A DNA stretch of 64,000 bases from Imbricaverruca yamaguchii (Eukaryota; Arthropoda; Thecostraca; Neoverrucidae): positions 4,950,501-5,014,500 of the forward strand of contig JAOTOL010001660.1 in NCBI GenBank assembly GCA_034440575.1. The letters are read 5' to 3'. Position numbers and translations under genes: made by a program. The notes beneath the pieces were generated by a model, which had not been told where the DNA came from, did not search any database, and was given only the letters and a program-made list of their open reading frames with translations. Of the stretch, positions 46,766-58,315 are shown one piece after another; the stretch's first letter is position 1, and the number at the start of each line of letters is the position of its first letter.

Positions 46766-48827
46766 TTTGACGCTGTGGCAGGATGACAGGTTTCCACCGG
46801 ACCCCCCGGCCAGCACGTTCAGCGTTGTGCCATTGGTCCAGTGCCGGACGATGGAAGCAGCTCCTGACTAGATTATGCCGGGTCGAGCGGCACTTATTTC
46901 GACGACTTCTGCTTACTTCGATGACATCCTCACACCGGGCAAAATCGCTGGCACTGCGCCTGACCTCTGTTATTTGGCGTGACGATCAATACAAAGCAAC
47001 TCACATTTCAAACAGGTTTTTTCCACTAATTGCTTGTCGTTGTTTTCTGGCTCCGCCAACAATGATTATTTACGGAGATAGCTGAGCAGCCAGTCGCCGT
47101 GTTTGATAGCAGCTGGTTATCGGTCGCCCTATCGCTCGTGAGCCTAATTAACTGGCACAATTTTAATTGTTTAATTCGCTTACTCCACAACTACTGACAT
47201 TTATTGCCTTCATATCTACAGATGCATCTGTCACGTGATGACATTCATTGCCCGCATACCAACAAATGCATTTGTGAGTTGAGACATTTATTGCCTTTAT
47301 TACAACGGGTGCATCTGTGAGATTACTTTCATGGAAACACCAAGCCATTTCTATCAAATGTGGATGCAATTCCAATGAAACATCGACCATGCAACGAAAA
47401 AGAATGGTGTTTTAAGTTCCGATTCCCGGAAGTTGGATAAAGGGTATAATAGTTGGCTATATCAAATGTTGATTTAAAATCAGCTGCTCCAAAGTGTTTA
47501 GATGGCAAAGCGGGAACTTGTTTGCCATTTATTGGATTCCTACATTCATTGAGAGGACGTTTCTTATGAACATCGACATAATATCAGACAAATATGATGA
47601 ATTAACATACTTTGTGCGTCCGTTAATTACATATATGGTTTCTTCCAAACCCCGTGATACAAGTGAACATAAATTTCGATGAAATCTGAAAAAGGAAGAT
47701 ATATATCTGAACATTGCAGCTTAGTGCATCTTAACTTGCACTGCGGCTTGGCTCAGTACCTTCCGCGATGGCATGCATCGCGTTATTGAACTCTGGCATG
47801 GCGATAAAACAGAGCCTAGTTCATTTGTTGTTTTTCATAGCACACCTGTGATTAGGCCTTGTGTGTTGCGTGGCAGTAACCAGCCTTGCGATTTGCATCA
47901 TGTATGGGATAATGTTATCGATTAATACCTCGTGGAGGCGTTTGCGCACAGAACCGCAAAGCATAAGTTTTTCCTTAAATTATAATGATGAACTTTAACT
48001 GGTCGTGGAGCAAGCGATTAGCACACTATAATGCACGACACTTGTTTGGTTGGTTCCATAACTGTATTCATATATATTGACAGTTCTATACCAAATGATA
48101 TCGAATCATATCACATAATTGAAACCACACGTGGCATACATGAAAGAGGCCGACTATCCCTCATTTAAAAAAACTACGTGAATCTCCTCATTTCCTTTAT
48201 ACGCAACCATTATCGAAAGCTCAGCACCATCCACATCACTTTAACGCGATGCAATAGCACTGCATTCATACAGAGGCAGGAGCATCCCAGGCAGTCGTTC
48301 ATGGATACATGCACTTCGCACGCTCGGTCACATTCTCCACCCCAGGCGATACCTCAAACCCCGGATAGGGGTATTAGGTGCGTGGACAGCAGCACCATTT
48401 GCAGACTATTGTGCAGATCTACTCACATAATTTTGGTTGGAAAAGACTCACCCAAACCAGGCCTGTAGCCAGGCCAGGGCACTGTGGCCACTCCCTCCCT
48501 CCCACGTCCCCCCCCTCCTACCCCCGCCAAGCCAGTGCCCCGGTCACTTTAACAGTATGCCCATGGCTGTGCAGCGGTGGATTCAGAAATTTTCACTGGC
48601 ACATTTCCCTACAAGAGCGCCATCGGTGAGAACAGTCGCTGAGCGGGGAGAGGGGAGAGTTGCACTCGAACACCCTACATGTGCGCCTTTCGTCTTAAAA
48701 GGGCGCCTTTTCCTCTCAGTGAGGAAACTCTCGCCAAAAATGCGATTAGCGGGGTGCATTCGAGCCTTCCTGAAGGAGAGCCTATCCTGGCTGGAGGTGC
48801 ATCATGCTTCTCCACGGGTGTGAAGCA
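46766..48827. other. No gene recognised
   Basis: AT-rich unique sequence. 47195-47325 holds three ~44-bp imperfect repeats (GACATTTATTGCC...GATGCATCTGTGA). 48560-48827 is GC-rich and resembles family A flanks. Confidence 0.45.
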
Positions 48828-49885
48828 GACAGACAGACAGACAGACAGACTTTTATTGAGGTCATCCACAATTGACTTGTGGCTATTACGACATCGCGTC
48901 AAATAGATAAAACAACACAGCACAAAAGGTAAAAAAGTGGGTCAAAATCACAGAATATAAGTTAAACTATAAAAAAAAATATACATAAAAAATACCAGCA
49001 AGTCGAGCAGTCTCTCAGTCCGGCACGGGCGGCAGGTCAAGTAGATGCTCCCGTAGGTGGCGACCAAAGATCGACACGGGAAATCGCGTCAGCTCAGGTG
49101 GCAGTGAATTGTACATGTGTGGCGCTCTGGAACTAAAGCGTCTCTTCCCCATCTCGGTGCGGGACCGAGGGACATACAAGTTGTGGTCTTGACGGGTGGT
49201 CCGGTCACGAATCTCCGCCATGGTGGTAAGATCGTGAGCCAGTGACTCTGGCTCACCATGGAGACGCACCTTGTGTATGAGGCGAAGGGTGTGATAACTC
49301 GCCAGGTTCTCCGCGCTGAGCCAGCCCAGCCTCCTCAGCAGATCCGAAACGTGGTCAAACTTTTTGCGGCCGAAAATTACCCTAGCCGAGTAGTTCATAA
49401 TTTTTTGGATGCGAGATAGGTTCTTTTTGCCTCCGTTACCATACACAGAAATACAGTAGCGGATCTGCGAGAAGATCAGAGCATTTACCAGCGTGGAGAT
49501 GACGGCAGGTGGAAGGTGCGATGCGATGCGACAGACCACCCAGAACTCCGAAACAACGCCGAGTCAATTCTGAGACGTGCGAGTCCCAGCTGAGAGAGCG
49601 ATCGAAAATAATACAGAGATTTTTGCATTCCGAAATGGTGGGTAGATGATGATCGCGAAATTTCACTGTGACATCCGGTAAGGCACGCAGATTTGTTGGG
49701 CTGCCCAACATCATCAGCTGTGTTTTAGCTACGTTAATTTTCAGTCCATTTGCTCGAAACCAGATATCGAGGGAGGCCAGAACTGTTTCCATATGAGTGA
49801 CAACATTTTGAATTTGAGATTTCTTACCACTGACCAAAATTTTGGTGTCGTCAGCGTATTGAACAACATAGGATAGCAATCATTT
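48828..49885 (-). mobile_element. 5'-truncated LINE with reverse-transcriptase (YADD) and (GTCT)n tail
   Basis: Minus strand, 5' to 3': from 49879 the RT palm motif VVQYADDTKILV, then LDIWFRANGLKINVAKTQLM, HLPTISECKNL, SWDSHVSELTRRCFGVLGGL. A frameshift at about 49440-49540 leads into the thumb/C-terminal part (LVNALIFSQIRYCISVYGNG; RIQKIMNYSARVIFGRKKFD; NSLPPELTRFP; stop at 49015). The ~165-bp 3' UTR ends in (GTCT)n at 48828-48852. The YADD residues are intact, but the fingers, endonuclease and ORF1 are missing and the frame is broken, so it is dead. The 3' end is nearly identical to 16050-16441. It resembles CR1/Jockey-group non-LTR elements. Confidence 0.85.
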
Positions 49886-50858
49886 TTTAAAGGGAATATA
49901 TTATAAAAATAGGATGAAACAGATACCGCCTTCTGTGCGCTTCCGTGGCGGAAAATTTCTTCTTTTCAAAGGGGAAGATTGAACACTTATTTGATCTGGT
50001 GTATTTTGGTTACTATGGAGGGGGCGCTTCACACCCTGGCTGCGCCTCAGGGGGAAATTCCCGCAGTGCCCCTGAATAAGTCCACGTGGGTGCGCACTAG
50101 GAAACATCGGGTTCGAAAGAGTTATGGCTCTGGCTATTTCAGCTGACCCAGGGCAGTCCGAGAAGCCTAACCACCTCGGATACATGGCGCCGTAAAAGCC
50201 TAGGATCCTCGACATGCGTGACACGATATGTAATACACGCATATTAAACACGTGAATGTATCGCTTCAACACGAGTTAGTAACATTTAGCTGCGATTTTG
50301 TGATCTCGGGAAATGACAGCAACACAACTGCCCGGTGTCAAGTGTACACAACTGTCCGGGTAATGGCATTTCTGTCCGGTGTGGTATAAACAATTGTCAG
50401 GGTGATGGCATAGCTGGACGGTGTGGAAAACAACTGTCAAGACATCAATCAGCATGGTTGTCCGGCATGGTATTAAGCCATTGTTATAGAGCCATAACGT
50501 TTTAAGAATTAATATGAGCCGCAGTGGCCGTTTGGGATAAGCCCGTAATTGGAGGAGTTTATGCGAAGAGAAAAAGAGCCTGAAACTGCCTCATCACTGT
50601 CATATCCTGAGATCTAACAGAAACTATTCATCCCACTGTGCTATCATGATCCATATCTTCGGCATCGCACGCTTGAAGGCCGATTTTAAACCCACCGCAG
50701 GGTCCACCTGCTGCTAGCACAATTCGCCATGCACAAGCATGATCAAGGCGACGATGCCGCCCCGACCACCGGGCCTCTCTCCCGTCCTGTGGTCGGTGTG
50801 GATCGGGCTGTAATCACCGAGCTGGCTGAAGACCGCAGGCCTGGCGCGGTGTCCACAG
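49886..50858. other. No gene called; exon-like stretch at the right end
   Basis: Mostly unique. 50729-50858 plus reads GVDRAVITELAEDRRPGAVS with G/C-ending codons and then runs straight into the 13-bp array at TGGTCAG-GTGGCG. It could be an exon tail, but there is no family match and no clear acceptor. Confidence 0.3.
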
Positions 50859-51215
50859 CGTGGTCAGGTGGCGTGGTCAGGTGGCGTGGTCAGGTGGCGT
50901 GGTCAGGTGGCGTGGTCAGGTGGCGTGGTCAGGTGGCGTGGTCAGGTGACGTGGCCAGGTGACGTGGCCAGGTGATGTTAGCAGGTGGTGTGGTCAGGTG
51001 GCGTGGTCAGGTGGCGTGGTCAGGTGGCGTGGTCAGGTGGCGTGGTCAGGTGGCGTGGTCAGGTGGCGTGACCAGGTGGCATGGTCAGGTGGCGTGGTCA
51101 GGTGGCGTGATCAGGTGGCGTGGTCAGGTGGCGTGGTCAGGTGGCGTGGCCAGGTGACGTGGCCAGGTGACGTGGCCAGGTGGTGTTGTCAGGTGGTGTG
51201 GCCAGGTGGCGGGGC
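50859..51215. repeat. 13-bp minisatellite
   Basis: Unit GTGGCGTGGTCAG, about 27 copies, with GTGACGTGGCCAG variants near both ends. Confidence 0.93.
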
Positions 51216-51418
51216 CAGGTTGCATGTGGCACCCTTCGGAGCAGCGGCGAGCAGAGTGTCGGAGCGGATACATTTATAGCGCACTGGTGGACGGCACAGG
51301 TGGGGCCGTACGTCAGGTGGTCGCCAGTTACCACACCAAACAACGGCCATGCTGTTGTTGGGTGAGTTTGGCCAGCCTGCCAACAGCACGGTGATATCGG
51401 CTGTTTCCGATGTTTGTT

Positions 51419-51589
51419 TATTGGATGGTTCACGACGCACTTTATGCACATTCACGGCTAATGGCGCCGCCCACACTGTTTCGCCGGTAGGCCGCTGGAT
51501 TGGGAGATGTCCCGAGCGGCGCTAGTGTCGAACCCGGGACCTTTGCTACCCAAAGCCCAACACCTTAATCACTCGGCAATCCCCGCCCC
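51419..51589 (-). mobile_element. tRNA-derived SINE (family S1), copy 3, intact target duplication
   Basis: The minus strand starts GGGGCGGGGATTGCCGAGTG (box A TTGCCGAGTGATTAAGG, Ser/Leu-tRNA-like), then box B GGGTTCGACAC, the body GGCGAAACAGTGTGGGCGGC and the end AATAAACAAACA. A perfect 16-bp direct repeat GTTTCCGATGTTTGTT flanks it (51403-51418 and 51590-51605), proving insertion by retroposition. Confidence 0.85.
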
Positions 51590-51649
51590 GTTTCCGATGT
51601 TTGTTCTTGGAGACTCGGAGAGATGATTAGCTTGGTAGCGAATAGATGA

Positions 51650-52450
51650 TTGAGATGTGAACATTACTTCGTCGCGGTGGACAGATCTGGATAAGTTGAG
51701 AAGAAGTTGTGGCCCTGACGGCGACGGAGTGGGGTGGGATGGTGGTGTGGATGGGAGGGGATGAGGCGAGGTCGGGTCATCGCGTTGTGCATGTGGACGA
51801 TGCATGTTGTGTCCGTTATGATGGTAGAGCCATATGTTTGAGGTGCTAGACGGCTCCTTGTGACGTGTGGGCCACGTCGGGTGCTGGTCGTTGACCCATG
51901 ACCTTGACCGTGGCAGGGCTCGGCCTTCAAGATGGATGAGACGGAGGATTTGTCTGTCCGCTCCCCACCGAGGGTAGGCCCCGTCCCAGGAGGTGTGGTA
52001 TTCGCCACATCCGACTTGGCGCCGCACGTCGCCAGTGCGTACATCTGTGGTGTTTGTCGGCACAAGTGCCGCACGCTGTCGTGTTGCGGTACTCCCCCTT
52101 CTCTGTTTACCGTAACGCTGATGAAATCGATTGCGTCGCGGAGAGGTGCTCGTGGAGTGACTGAATATATAACGCATCCGGCTTTGACGTATGTGGCGAT
52201 TTGCGTGTGCTGTCTGAGTATGTGTGTGACCTGTTTGTGTGGTGGGACGGGCGGCGTGTAGACGGTGGTGATCCCTTGGGTCCTGAATTTGAAAGCCAGC
52301 TCCTCCTCCGTCATTCAGGCCAGCTCCTTTGTGTCAATCGTACCACTTGATGTGTTGCGATGTGTGGCTGGTGTGATAGTGATGTGTGTGTTTTTGAAGT
52401 GTCCGATTGTTGGCAAGATGTTGCCTTTCATGTCATCATTAGATTGGTTG
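51650..52450 (-). pseudogene. LINE ORF1 (Gag-like) relic, second family
   Basis: Minus strand: NDDMKGNILPTIGHFKN, HITITPATHRNTSSGTID, MTEEELAFKFRTQGITTVY (52314 onward), THILRQHTQIATYVKAGCVI, then in another frame RRNRFHQRYGKQRRG (degenerate form of RCFKCQRYGH) and CGTCADKHHRC, a zinc knuckle. Block order (RRM-like VTPHRTLNSSKG..QGVTxV region, then CCHC) matches Jockey-type ORF1. At least one stop and two frame changes show it is dead. It directly follows the S2 SINE at 52455. Confidence 0.6.
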
Positions 52451-52454
52451 GTAA

Positions 52455-52607
52455 TTTGTTTTACGACACGTCGACCGTCGAGTCATGTAGCGTCGCTAAT
52501 CTCTCACGCCGATTGGTCGCGGGCGAAGAGTAGCGACGGGTGAGATTCGAACTCACAACCTTCAGATTGTGAGACGAGCAATTTATCCCTAGACTACTCG
52601 TCCCCCT
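52455..52607 (-). mobile_element. tRNA-derived SINE (family S2), copy 2 with a different tRNA head
   Basis: The minus-strand head starts GGGGACGAGTAGTCTAGGGA and has the T-arm GTGAGTTCGAATCTCAC, but the anticodon stem does not pair well, so it is not a functional tRNA. The central core AATCGGCGTGAGAGATTAGC then GACGCTA and GTGTCGTAAAACAAA match 29840-29905, while the head does not match that copy's head. Confidence 0.6.
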
Positions 52608-52609
52608 CA

Positions 52610-54480
52610 TCGTTAGATTGGATCAGGAGCTCCCCGATCTAGTTTGTCGTGCGTGCAGGGGCGCTCCTGTGTAACCGGCGATCACCTTCTCCACGGCCCA
52701 GGCGTCAAGTGAGCCCATGGGCTCCCCATCATCCCGGCAGCAGAGGAAGCGCCCCTGAGAAGGACCCGCCCCAATCAGCGGTGGACGTGTCTGTCTCTGT
52801 GTCGGTGTCTATGTGGTGAGATACGTCAGTAGGGTGTTGATGTGGGTAGTAAGAGGTTTTGTGGCGAATGAAGAACAAGTTACACAGCAGAACACAGTCT
52901 CAGCCGTTCCGTCTCAGCCGATGGAAAGAATGGACACATAGAAATAAGCTGTATCAGCATATAAATAAGCACATATAAACAAATGTAGAAATGCAGGGCA
53001 TAATAGTTCAAGAACCCACAAAGAAGCAACGGAATCGGTGCTTGAAGAGAGCACTAAGTATAATATATAAAATATCGTACAGAAGGTGCTAGAGTGAGAG
53101 GGGTTGGGTGTTTGAGGGTAGCCCTGATGGGAGGGGTAGCGGCACCGTCGAATCAACCTGAAGTTTGCCTGGTATAAGACAACGGTTCTTGGATAAGTAG
53201 TGATATAGAGTAAGCGTACACTGTGGCTTATAGATCAGAAGTGTATGGCAGGACGGAGATCGGAAAAGTAGAAATAGACTGGCTGGTACGTGTGCTGCGG
53301 TTGCCGATGGCTGGTGACGGGCTGGTTGGGCCGTCTTCGGACGTGGTCACTGTCACTGTCACTGTCACTGTCACTGGCTCGGTGGATGTGGCTTCTCGGA
53401 ACAAGATGGAATCCTTCAGCAAGTGATCCCGGGCGAAGTCGCGACCTCGATTATTCGGATCAGACGTAGTTTGAAAGACGGCAATCTTCGGGCGCCGCGC
53501 GTGGCCCAGGGTTCGATCGGTGCCGCTTCTCGGTCAACGTGGCGTCCCTGATGGCGTTTGACCTTGGACGGGGTCGTGGCCTTGGTTGGTAGCGGCCATC
53601 ACCGCACAAATGTGTGGGTGACCGAGAGTGCTAGTGACGGGCCGACGACCGGGACGACCGAGTCACGCATCATGAGCTTGAGGTCGGACAGGTACGGCAC
53701 ACCGGCCCATGGAAAGTGTCAGCGCCAATCATGCGCCACATGTGAACTGGTAGCGATGCAAACCAAGCGACCTCTGGTGGGTGGATGGCGAGAGTGATAA
53801 ATGTTGTGTCCGGTGTCCAGGGAAAACTTGCAAAAAAGAAACAAGCAAAGCAAAATAAAGAAAAAACGCCGACAGAACAATGCTGGGCCGCTGATACTCA
53901 ATGCACACCCATAGCTGTTGTGAGCAACGAGGTAGCCATCACTGGGCAGCCATGGCTGTTGTGTGTAACCAAGTAATCAGCACTGAGTACCCATGGCTGT
54001 GGGTCGTATCAGTAGGATAATGATGTAGCCTGTCCGACGTTTGGATGTTGTGGCATCAACTTGGTGGCTAGAAACAACAACCTGCTCATTTTTAATAATA
54101 CAGCCTTCTGCATTTAGCGAACCAGAATTGAACGGAAATTATTGAATCACAACCTGCATTGCACCATCATTGAATATCCACATGGCGTCCTATTGATCGA
54201 CTTTCAGCTCACCAATGCTGTCCTCTTTAATAGGTTCACTTGTTTGATCCAAACTAAATATACATTTCAACATAAAATGATAAGTTTTGTCATTGAGGTT
54301 CAAGGGATCCTTATGCTGTTTCCTGCACTATCCTGCCTTGACTCCTTCCGTCATTTGCACAAAGTTATCGAACACATTGGTTCAGTTGTTGGTGCTCCGC
54401 CGTCGCTCCATCCTCACAGGTAGGGTCGTCCATTGCTACTACTGTGTTCACACAGAGACGACTACGTATCGGGCCAATAT
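52610..54480. other. No gene recognised
   Basis: Mixed unique sequence. (TGTCAC)4 lies at about 53349-53376, with reading frames on both strands but no motif. Confidence 0.45.
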
Positions 54481-54484
54481 TGAA

Positions 54485-54740
54485 CACCTGAACTCAAAAC
54501 GTTGCGTCCGTGGCATTCACCGTCTGTGTACATACGCGGACTACGCGGCAAGTGGATGCTGGACACCTGAACTCGAAACGATGCGTCCATGGCATTCGTT
54601 GTCTGTTCACACAGAGACGACTGCGTGGCCAGTCAATGCTGAACACCTGAACTCAAAACGATGCGTCCATGGCATTCGCTGTCTGTTCACACAGAGACGA
54701 CTACGTATCAGGCCAATGCTGGACACCTGAACTCGAAACG
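54485..54740. repeat. 80-bp tandem repeat, ~3.3 copies
   Basis: CACCTGAACTC starts at 54485, 54564, 54644 and 54724. The unit includes GCGTCCATGGCATTCGCTGT and TTCACACAGAGACGACTACG. Confidence 0.9.
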
Positions 54741-54949
54741 ATGAGGAAGCATGCTCATCGTCAGGTATTACACAGGTGGTTCACATGCTTTTTCGGAGGT
54801 ACGCAGCAGCTGACCAGTATTGCCCAAGATGTATTGGAGGGAATTTCATTTACGATGATAGACATCTGAGCTGAGTCCACAAGAAGCGTCCGGCCTTGTG
54901 TGAAGCAGGCTGGCAGGTCGGGGATGGCCGGACCAAAGTAACAGCAGCC

Positions 54950-55390
54950 AGACCTGGATCACCTCTGAGACAGCCACACTCGGACCTGGAGTTTTTGTGA
55001 TGTGTCCGAGTCGGTCACAATCGGACCTGGAGCACCTTTGGCCTGTCCGCGACAGCCACAGTGGGACCTGGAACGTTTGTGACCTGTCGGAGACAGCCAC
55101 AATCGGACCTGCAGTGTCTGTGACCTGTCCGCGACAGCCACAGTCGGACCTGGAGTGCCTGTGGCCTGTCCGAGACAGCCACAATCGGACCTGCAGTGTC
55201 AGTGACCTGTCCGAGACAGCCACAGTCGGACCTGGAGTGTCTGTGACCTGTCCGAGACAGCCACAGTCGGACCTACAGTATCTGTGGCCCGTCCGAGACA
55301 GCCACAATCAGACCTGGAGTGTCTGCGACCTGTCCGAGACAGCCACAATCAGACCTGGAGTGCCTATGACCTGTCCAAGACAGTCACAGC
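54950..55390. repeat. ~41-bp minisatellite
   Basis: Unit GAGACAGCCACAGTCGGACC + TGGAGTGTCTGTGACCTGTCC, about 11 copies, with AATCGGACCTGCAG variants. Confidence 0.92.
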
Positions 55391-55412
55391 AGGAACCGGA
55401 GCGGCGCTAGCC

Positions 55413-55458
55413 ACCGTGACGCCCGTGACGCCCGTGACGCCCGTGACGCCCGTGACGC
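55413..55458. repeat. 9-bp repeat (GTGACGCCC)5
   Basis: Five perfect or near-perfect copies at the edge of the CpG-rich block. Confidence 0.92.
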
Positions 55459-55800
55459 CGCGCCGTCCGACAGGTCGACACACCACCCGCCGCGCGCCGC
55501 CGCCGGGCGCGCCCGGCCAGACGGCCGTCGGCGCCCGATCATCGCGGCCGAGCAACCGTGCCGCTAAGTGAATCGCACAAAAACGCCGGCCGACAGGCGT
55601 GATGACAGAGGCGGCGCGGCGGCGTGGGCGGCGGACGCGGCGCGCCGGCGACCGTTGGCGGCCGACACGACAGCCCGCGGCGCGCGGCCGGCGGCCGTGA
55701 CGGGCCCGTCGTCGCCGGCCGGCTCGTCGCGCCCGCTCAGCTGCGCGCCGTACCCACGCCGGTCCGCACGCACACGCTCGAGCCCACCAACTTGCGGTAA
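55459..55800. promoter_or_regulatory. CpG-island-like block
   Basis: Very GC-rich, dense in CG (GCGGCGCGGCGGCGTGGGCG). Arginine-rich frames on both strands are composition effects. It could be a promoter or 5' exon of a gene on either strand; no TATA box or initiator was identified. Confidence 0.3.
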
Positions 55801-56625
55801 TTGTGTGTGGTTTGGGCAAGTGCGCTGTCGAGGAGACCCGCCGGAAGCGTGTTTTTGTTCGTCGTTGCTCCGGCAAACTGTTTGGTGCACCAAAGACGCC
55901 AGGCACGATATTTTTACACCTTCGCTGGTTTGACGAGCGGTTTTAGTTTTTTTTTTTGACGCTGCATGACCAGAAGCATCTGATGGGCCCTGGAGGCATC
56001 TGATGGGCAAAAATAACCAGTAGACCAATGAATCAGTGCGGTTGTTTGGCTTGCAACTATCTCACCTCCTCGCGCTCCACTCTTCAATACTTCACTCTAA
56101 GTTAGTAAAATAACGTCATTGTAGTGAAGTGATTGAGCGATACATTTAAGTACAATGAAAGCTTGAAGACGAATTATATAGTCTTTTCCACCCTGTCTCT
56201 AAGATGGCTTCCCTGCTCAAATCTTCCTACCCATACTCGTGATTAGAGCCGTGGATATGTTCCGGCACGTTCTAAACTGTAAGAACCCGTCAGAATGTTC
56301 ATCCTGTGTGACTTAAAGAACCAACGCAACTTCACTAACAGCTGGGTGGGACAACTAACAAGTGTATATGAGGAGAACTGTAATCCTGACGAGCAATAGA
56401 GGAGAGGATTTCGTTTCTTGCCTAAGCTCCTTGTCTCGTATCATCCGAAGCCCCAGTGTTCCTTTTCTTCTGGCTTTTTGAACACGTTGGGTATAAAGGC
56501 TTGGATCGCATTTTGTATGCGGTATCTGAAATTATTAGAGCAAGGGTGGGGATTCCATATCATCATATTGACGAGGAAGTGAGCCATCATTCCAGGTGAA
56601 TCGAGGTCCCGCTCCTGGGATAGCC
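55801..56625. other. No gene recognised
   Basis: AT-richer unique sequence after the CpG block. Confidence 0.45.
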
Positions 56626-56629
56626 ACTG

Positions 56630-56980
56630 TCGGCACCATTGATCGCCGCTGTCAGGATCATTGTGTCGCCGCTGCCATGGCTATTGTATCGCCGCTGCCA
56701 TGGCCATTGTATCGTTCTTGTCGGGAGCATTGCATCACCGTTGTCGGGACCATTGTATCGCCGCTATTAGGACCATTGCATCGCCGTTGTCATGGCCATT
56801 GTATCGTCCCTGTCGGGACCATTGTATCGCCGTTGTCAGGACCATTGTGTCGCCGCTATCAGGACCATTGTATCGCCGTTGTCGGGACCATTGTATCACC
56901 GCTTTCAGGACCATGATATCGTCGATTTCAGGAACATTGTATTGCTGTTGTCGGGACCATTGTATCGCCGTTGTATCATA
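56630..56980. repeat. ~24-bp minisatellite
   Basis: Unit GGGACCATTGTATCGCCGTT + GTCA, about 14 copies, moderately diverged. Confidence 0.9.
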
Positions 56981-57393
56981 ATTGTATGCACTGCTATATC
57001 TATATTGAAAACTTGGGGCCATCTAGTTCTTCGCTTCCTGTGCATGAGAATAGCATAAACGCGAGTGAAATGTTCAATACTTTGAGATGTTCATGTGTAT
57101 TATCTGTACTACGTTTCGACCGATAGATCAAAGGTCAGATCAGGTCGAGGTTTGAACACCGTTTTAGAAACATCCGAAGCTTCAAATACCTTTGCATACT
57201 TCCAATGCAGGGGGTTGCTACGATCCCCCATTTTAGATATCTAGTCATCCGCCTTCAGGCCATTGGGCCGTGACTTTATGATACGGACTATGTCAGGCTG
57301 CTGTTTCCCACAATTGAGAGTTATCGGCAATGCATCTCAATGCTTGCTCCAAAGTGGCCAATGGTGAATGTACTAGGGCCATCCAGATTCTTG

Positions 57394-57557
57394 TTTATCG
57401 GGTGGTCTACGACACGCTTTGTGCACGATAACGGCTTCGCCTCACTGTTTGGTCGGTGAGCCACGGGATTGTGAAATGTCTCGAGTGGTGAGAGTGTGGA
57501 ACCAGGGACCTTGATATCCAGAGCTCAACACCCTAACCATTCGGCCACCCCGTCCCT
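57394..57557 (-). mobile_element. tRNA-derived SINE (family S1), copy 4
   Basis: The minus-strand head is GGGTGGCCGAATGGTTAGGG, box B GGTTCCACACT, and the end is GATAAACAAG. It is the most diverged of the four copies (CACCGACCAAACAGTGAGGC). No clear target duplication was seen. Confidence 0.7.
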
Positions 57558-57745
57558 GCATTTCAATTAATAGACAAGGGATTACGTGAGGTAAAAATGT
57601 TGATCTCATTTTAGGGCCTTCCGGAATCGTGCCTGAAAATATTATTTTATGGCATCCAGGAGTACAACTTGACGCCAAAATTAACATCTAGAGTTTAGTT
57701 CACCCATTGCCCCAAATTACCTTGAAAATATCGATGACCTATACA

Positions 57746-57777
57746 GACATGCAAGGTACTCACCTTGCGTGTCTATA
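57746..57777. other. Near-perfect hairpin
   Basis: AGACATGCAAGGT, loop ACTC, ACCTTGCGTGTCT: 13-bp stem with one mismatch, near the inner border of the right arm of the 57.2-57.9 kb element. Confidence 0.6.
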
Positions 57778-58169
57778 TGAGTCATTGGTCATTGCCCTAT
57801 TTCATCCAACATTGGCCACTTGGAGGAAAATAGTGAGATGTATTGCCGATAACTCTCACTTTCGGGGAACAACGGCCTGACATAGTCCATATTATGACCT
57901 CACGGCCCAGTGGCCTGACATGATATCTGCATCCTATATACCGTAACATATCGACAAAGTCACATTAGCTAAGCAAACCGACCGCGGGCTGACGTCATAC
58001 GTTTCCCGTGGGCGCCAATAAAGCCCATCAGGAGAACTACATCAATCGGGCGAGGCCTAACTCGACTAACTAGGAATGCCCTCAGGGGGATTGCATCAAC
58101 CGCCTGTACGGACGAGGAATAGCTCGGACTAATTCGTTCTACTCTCAATGGGATAACATCAACCGGACG

Positions 58170-58315
58170 AGGCTTAGCTCGAACTAACTCGAATTAACTC
58201 GGACTAACTCGGACTAACTCGGACTAACTCGGACTAACTCGGACTAACTCGGACTAACTCGGACTAACTCGGACTAACTCGGACTAACTCGGACTAACCC
58301 GGACTAATTCGGACT
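58170..58315. repeat. 10-bp repeat (TCGGACTAAC)n
   Basis: About 13 near-perfect copies. Degenerate copies extend on both sides (58040-58500) with interspersed ACATCAACC blocks. Confidence 0.92.

Larger units (their letters stand above)
57235..57940. mobile_element. Inverted-repeat element with nested SINE
   Basis: 57235-57385 and 57785-57940 are inverted relatives (GACTATGTCAGGC, GAGAGTTATCGGCAATGCAT and AAAGTGGCCAATG on the left; mirrored on the right). A family S1 SINE lies inside. No coding potential. Confidence 0.65.

Noticed and set aside
52532..52607. Functional tRNA gene on the minus strand
   Set aside because: The T-arm is good, but the acceptor stem has mismatches and the anticodon stem does not pair. 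The attached core shared with another SINE shows it is SINE-derived.
55364..55933. Arginine-rich ORFs on both strands as genes
   Set aside because: Explained by the CpG-rich composition; both strands are open.
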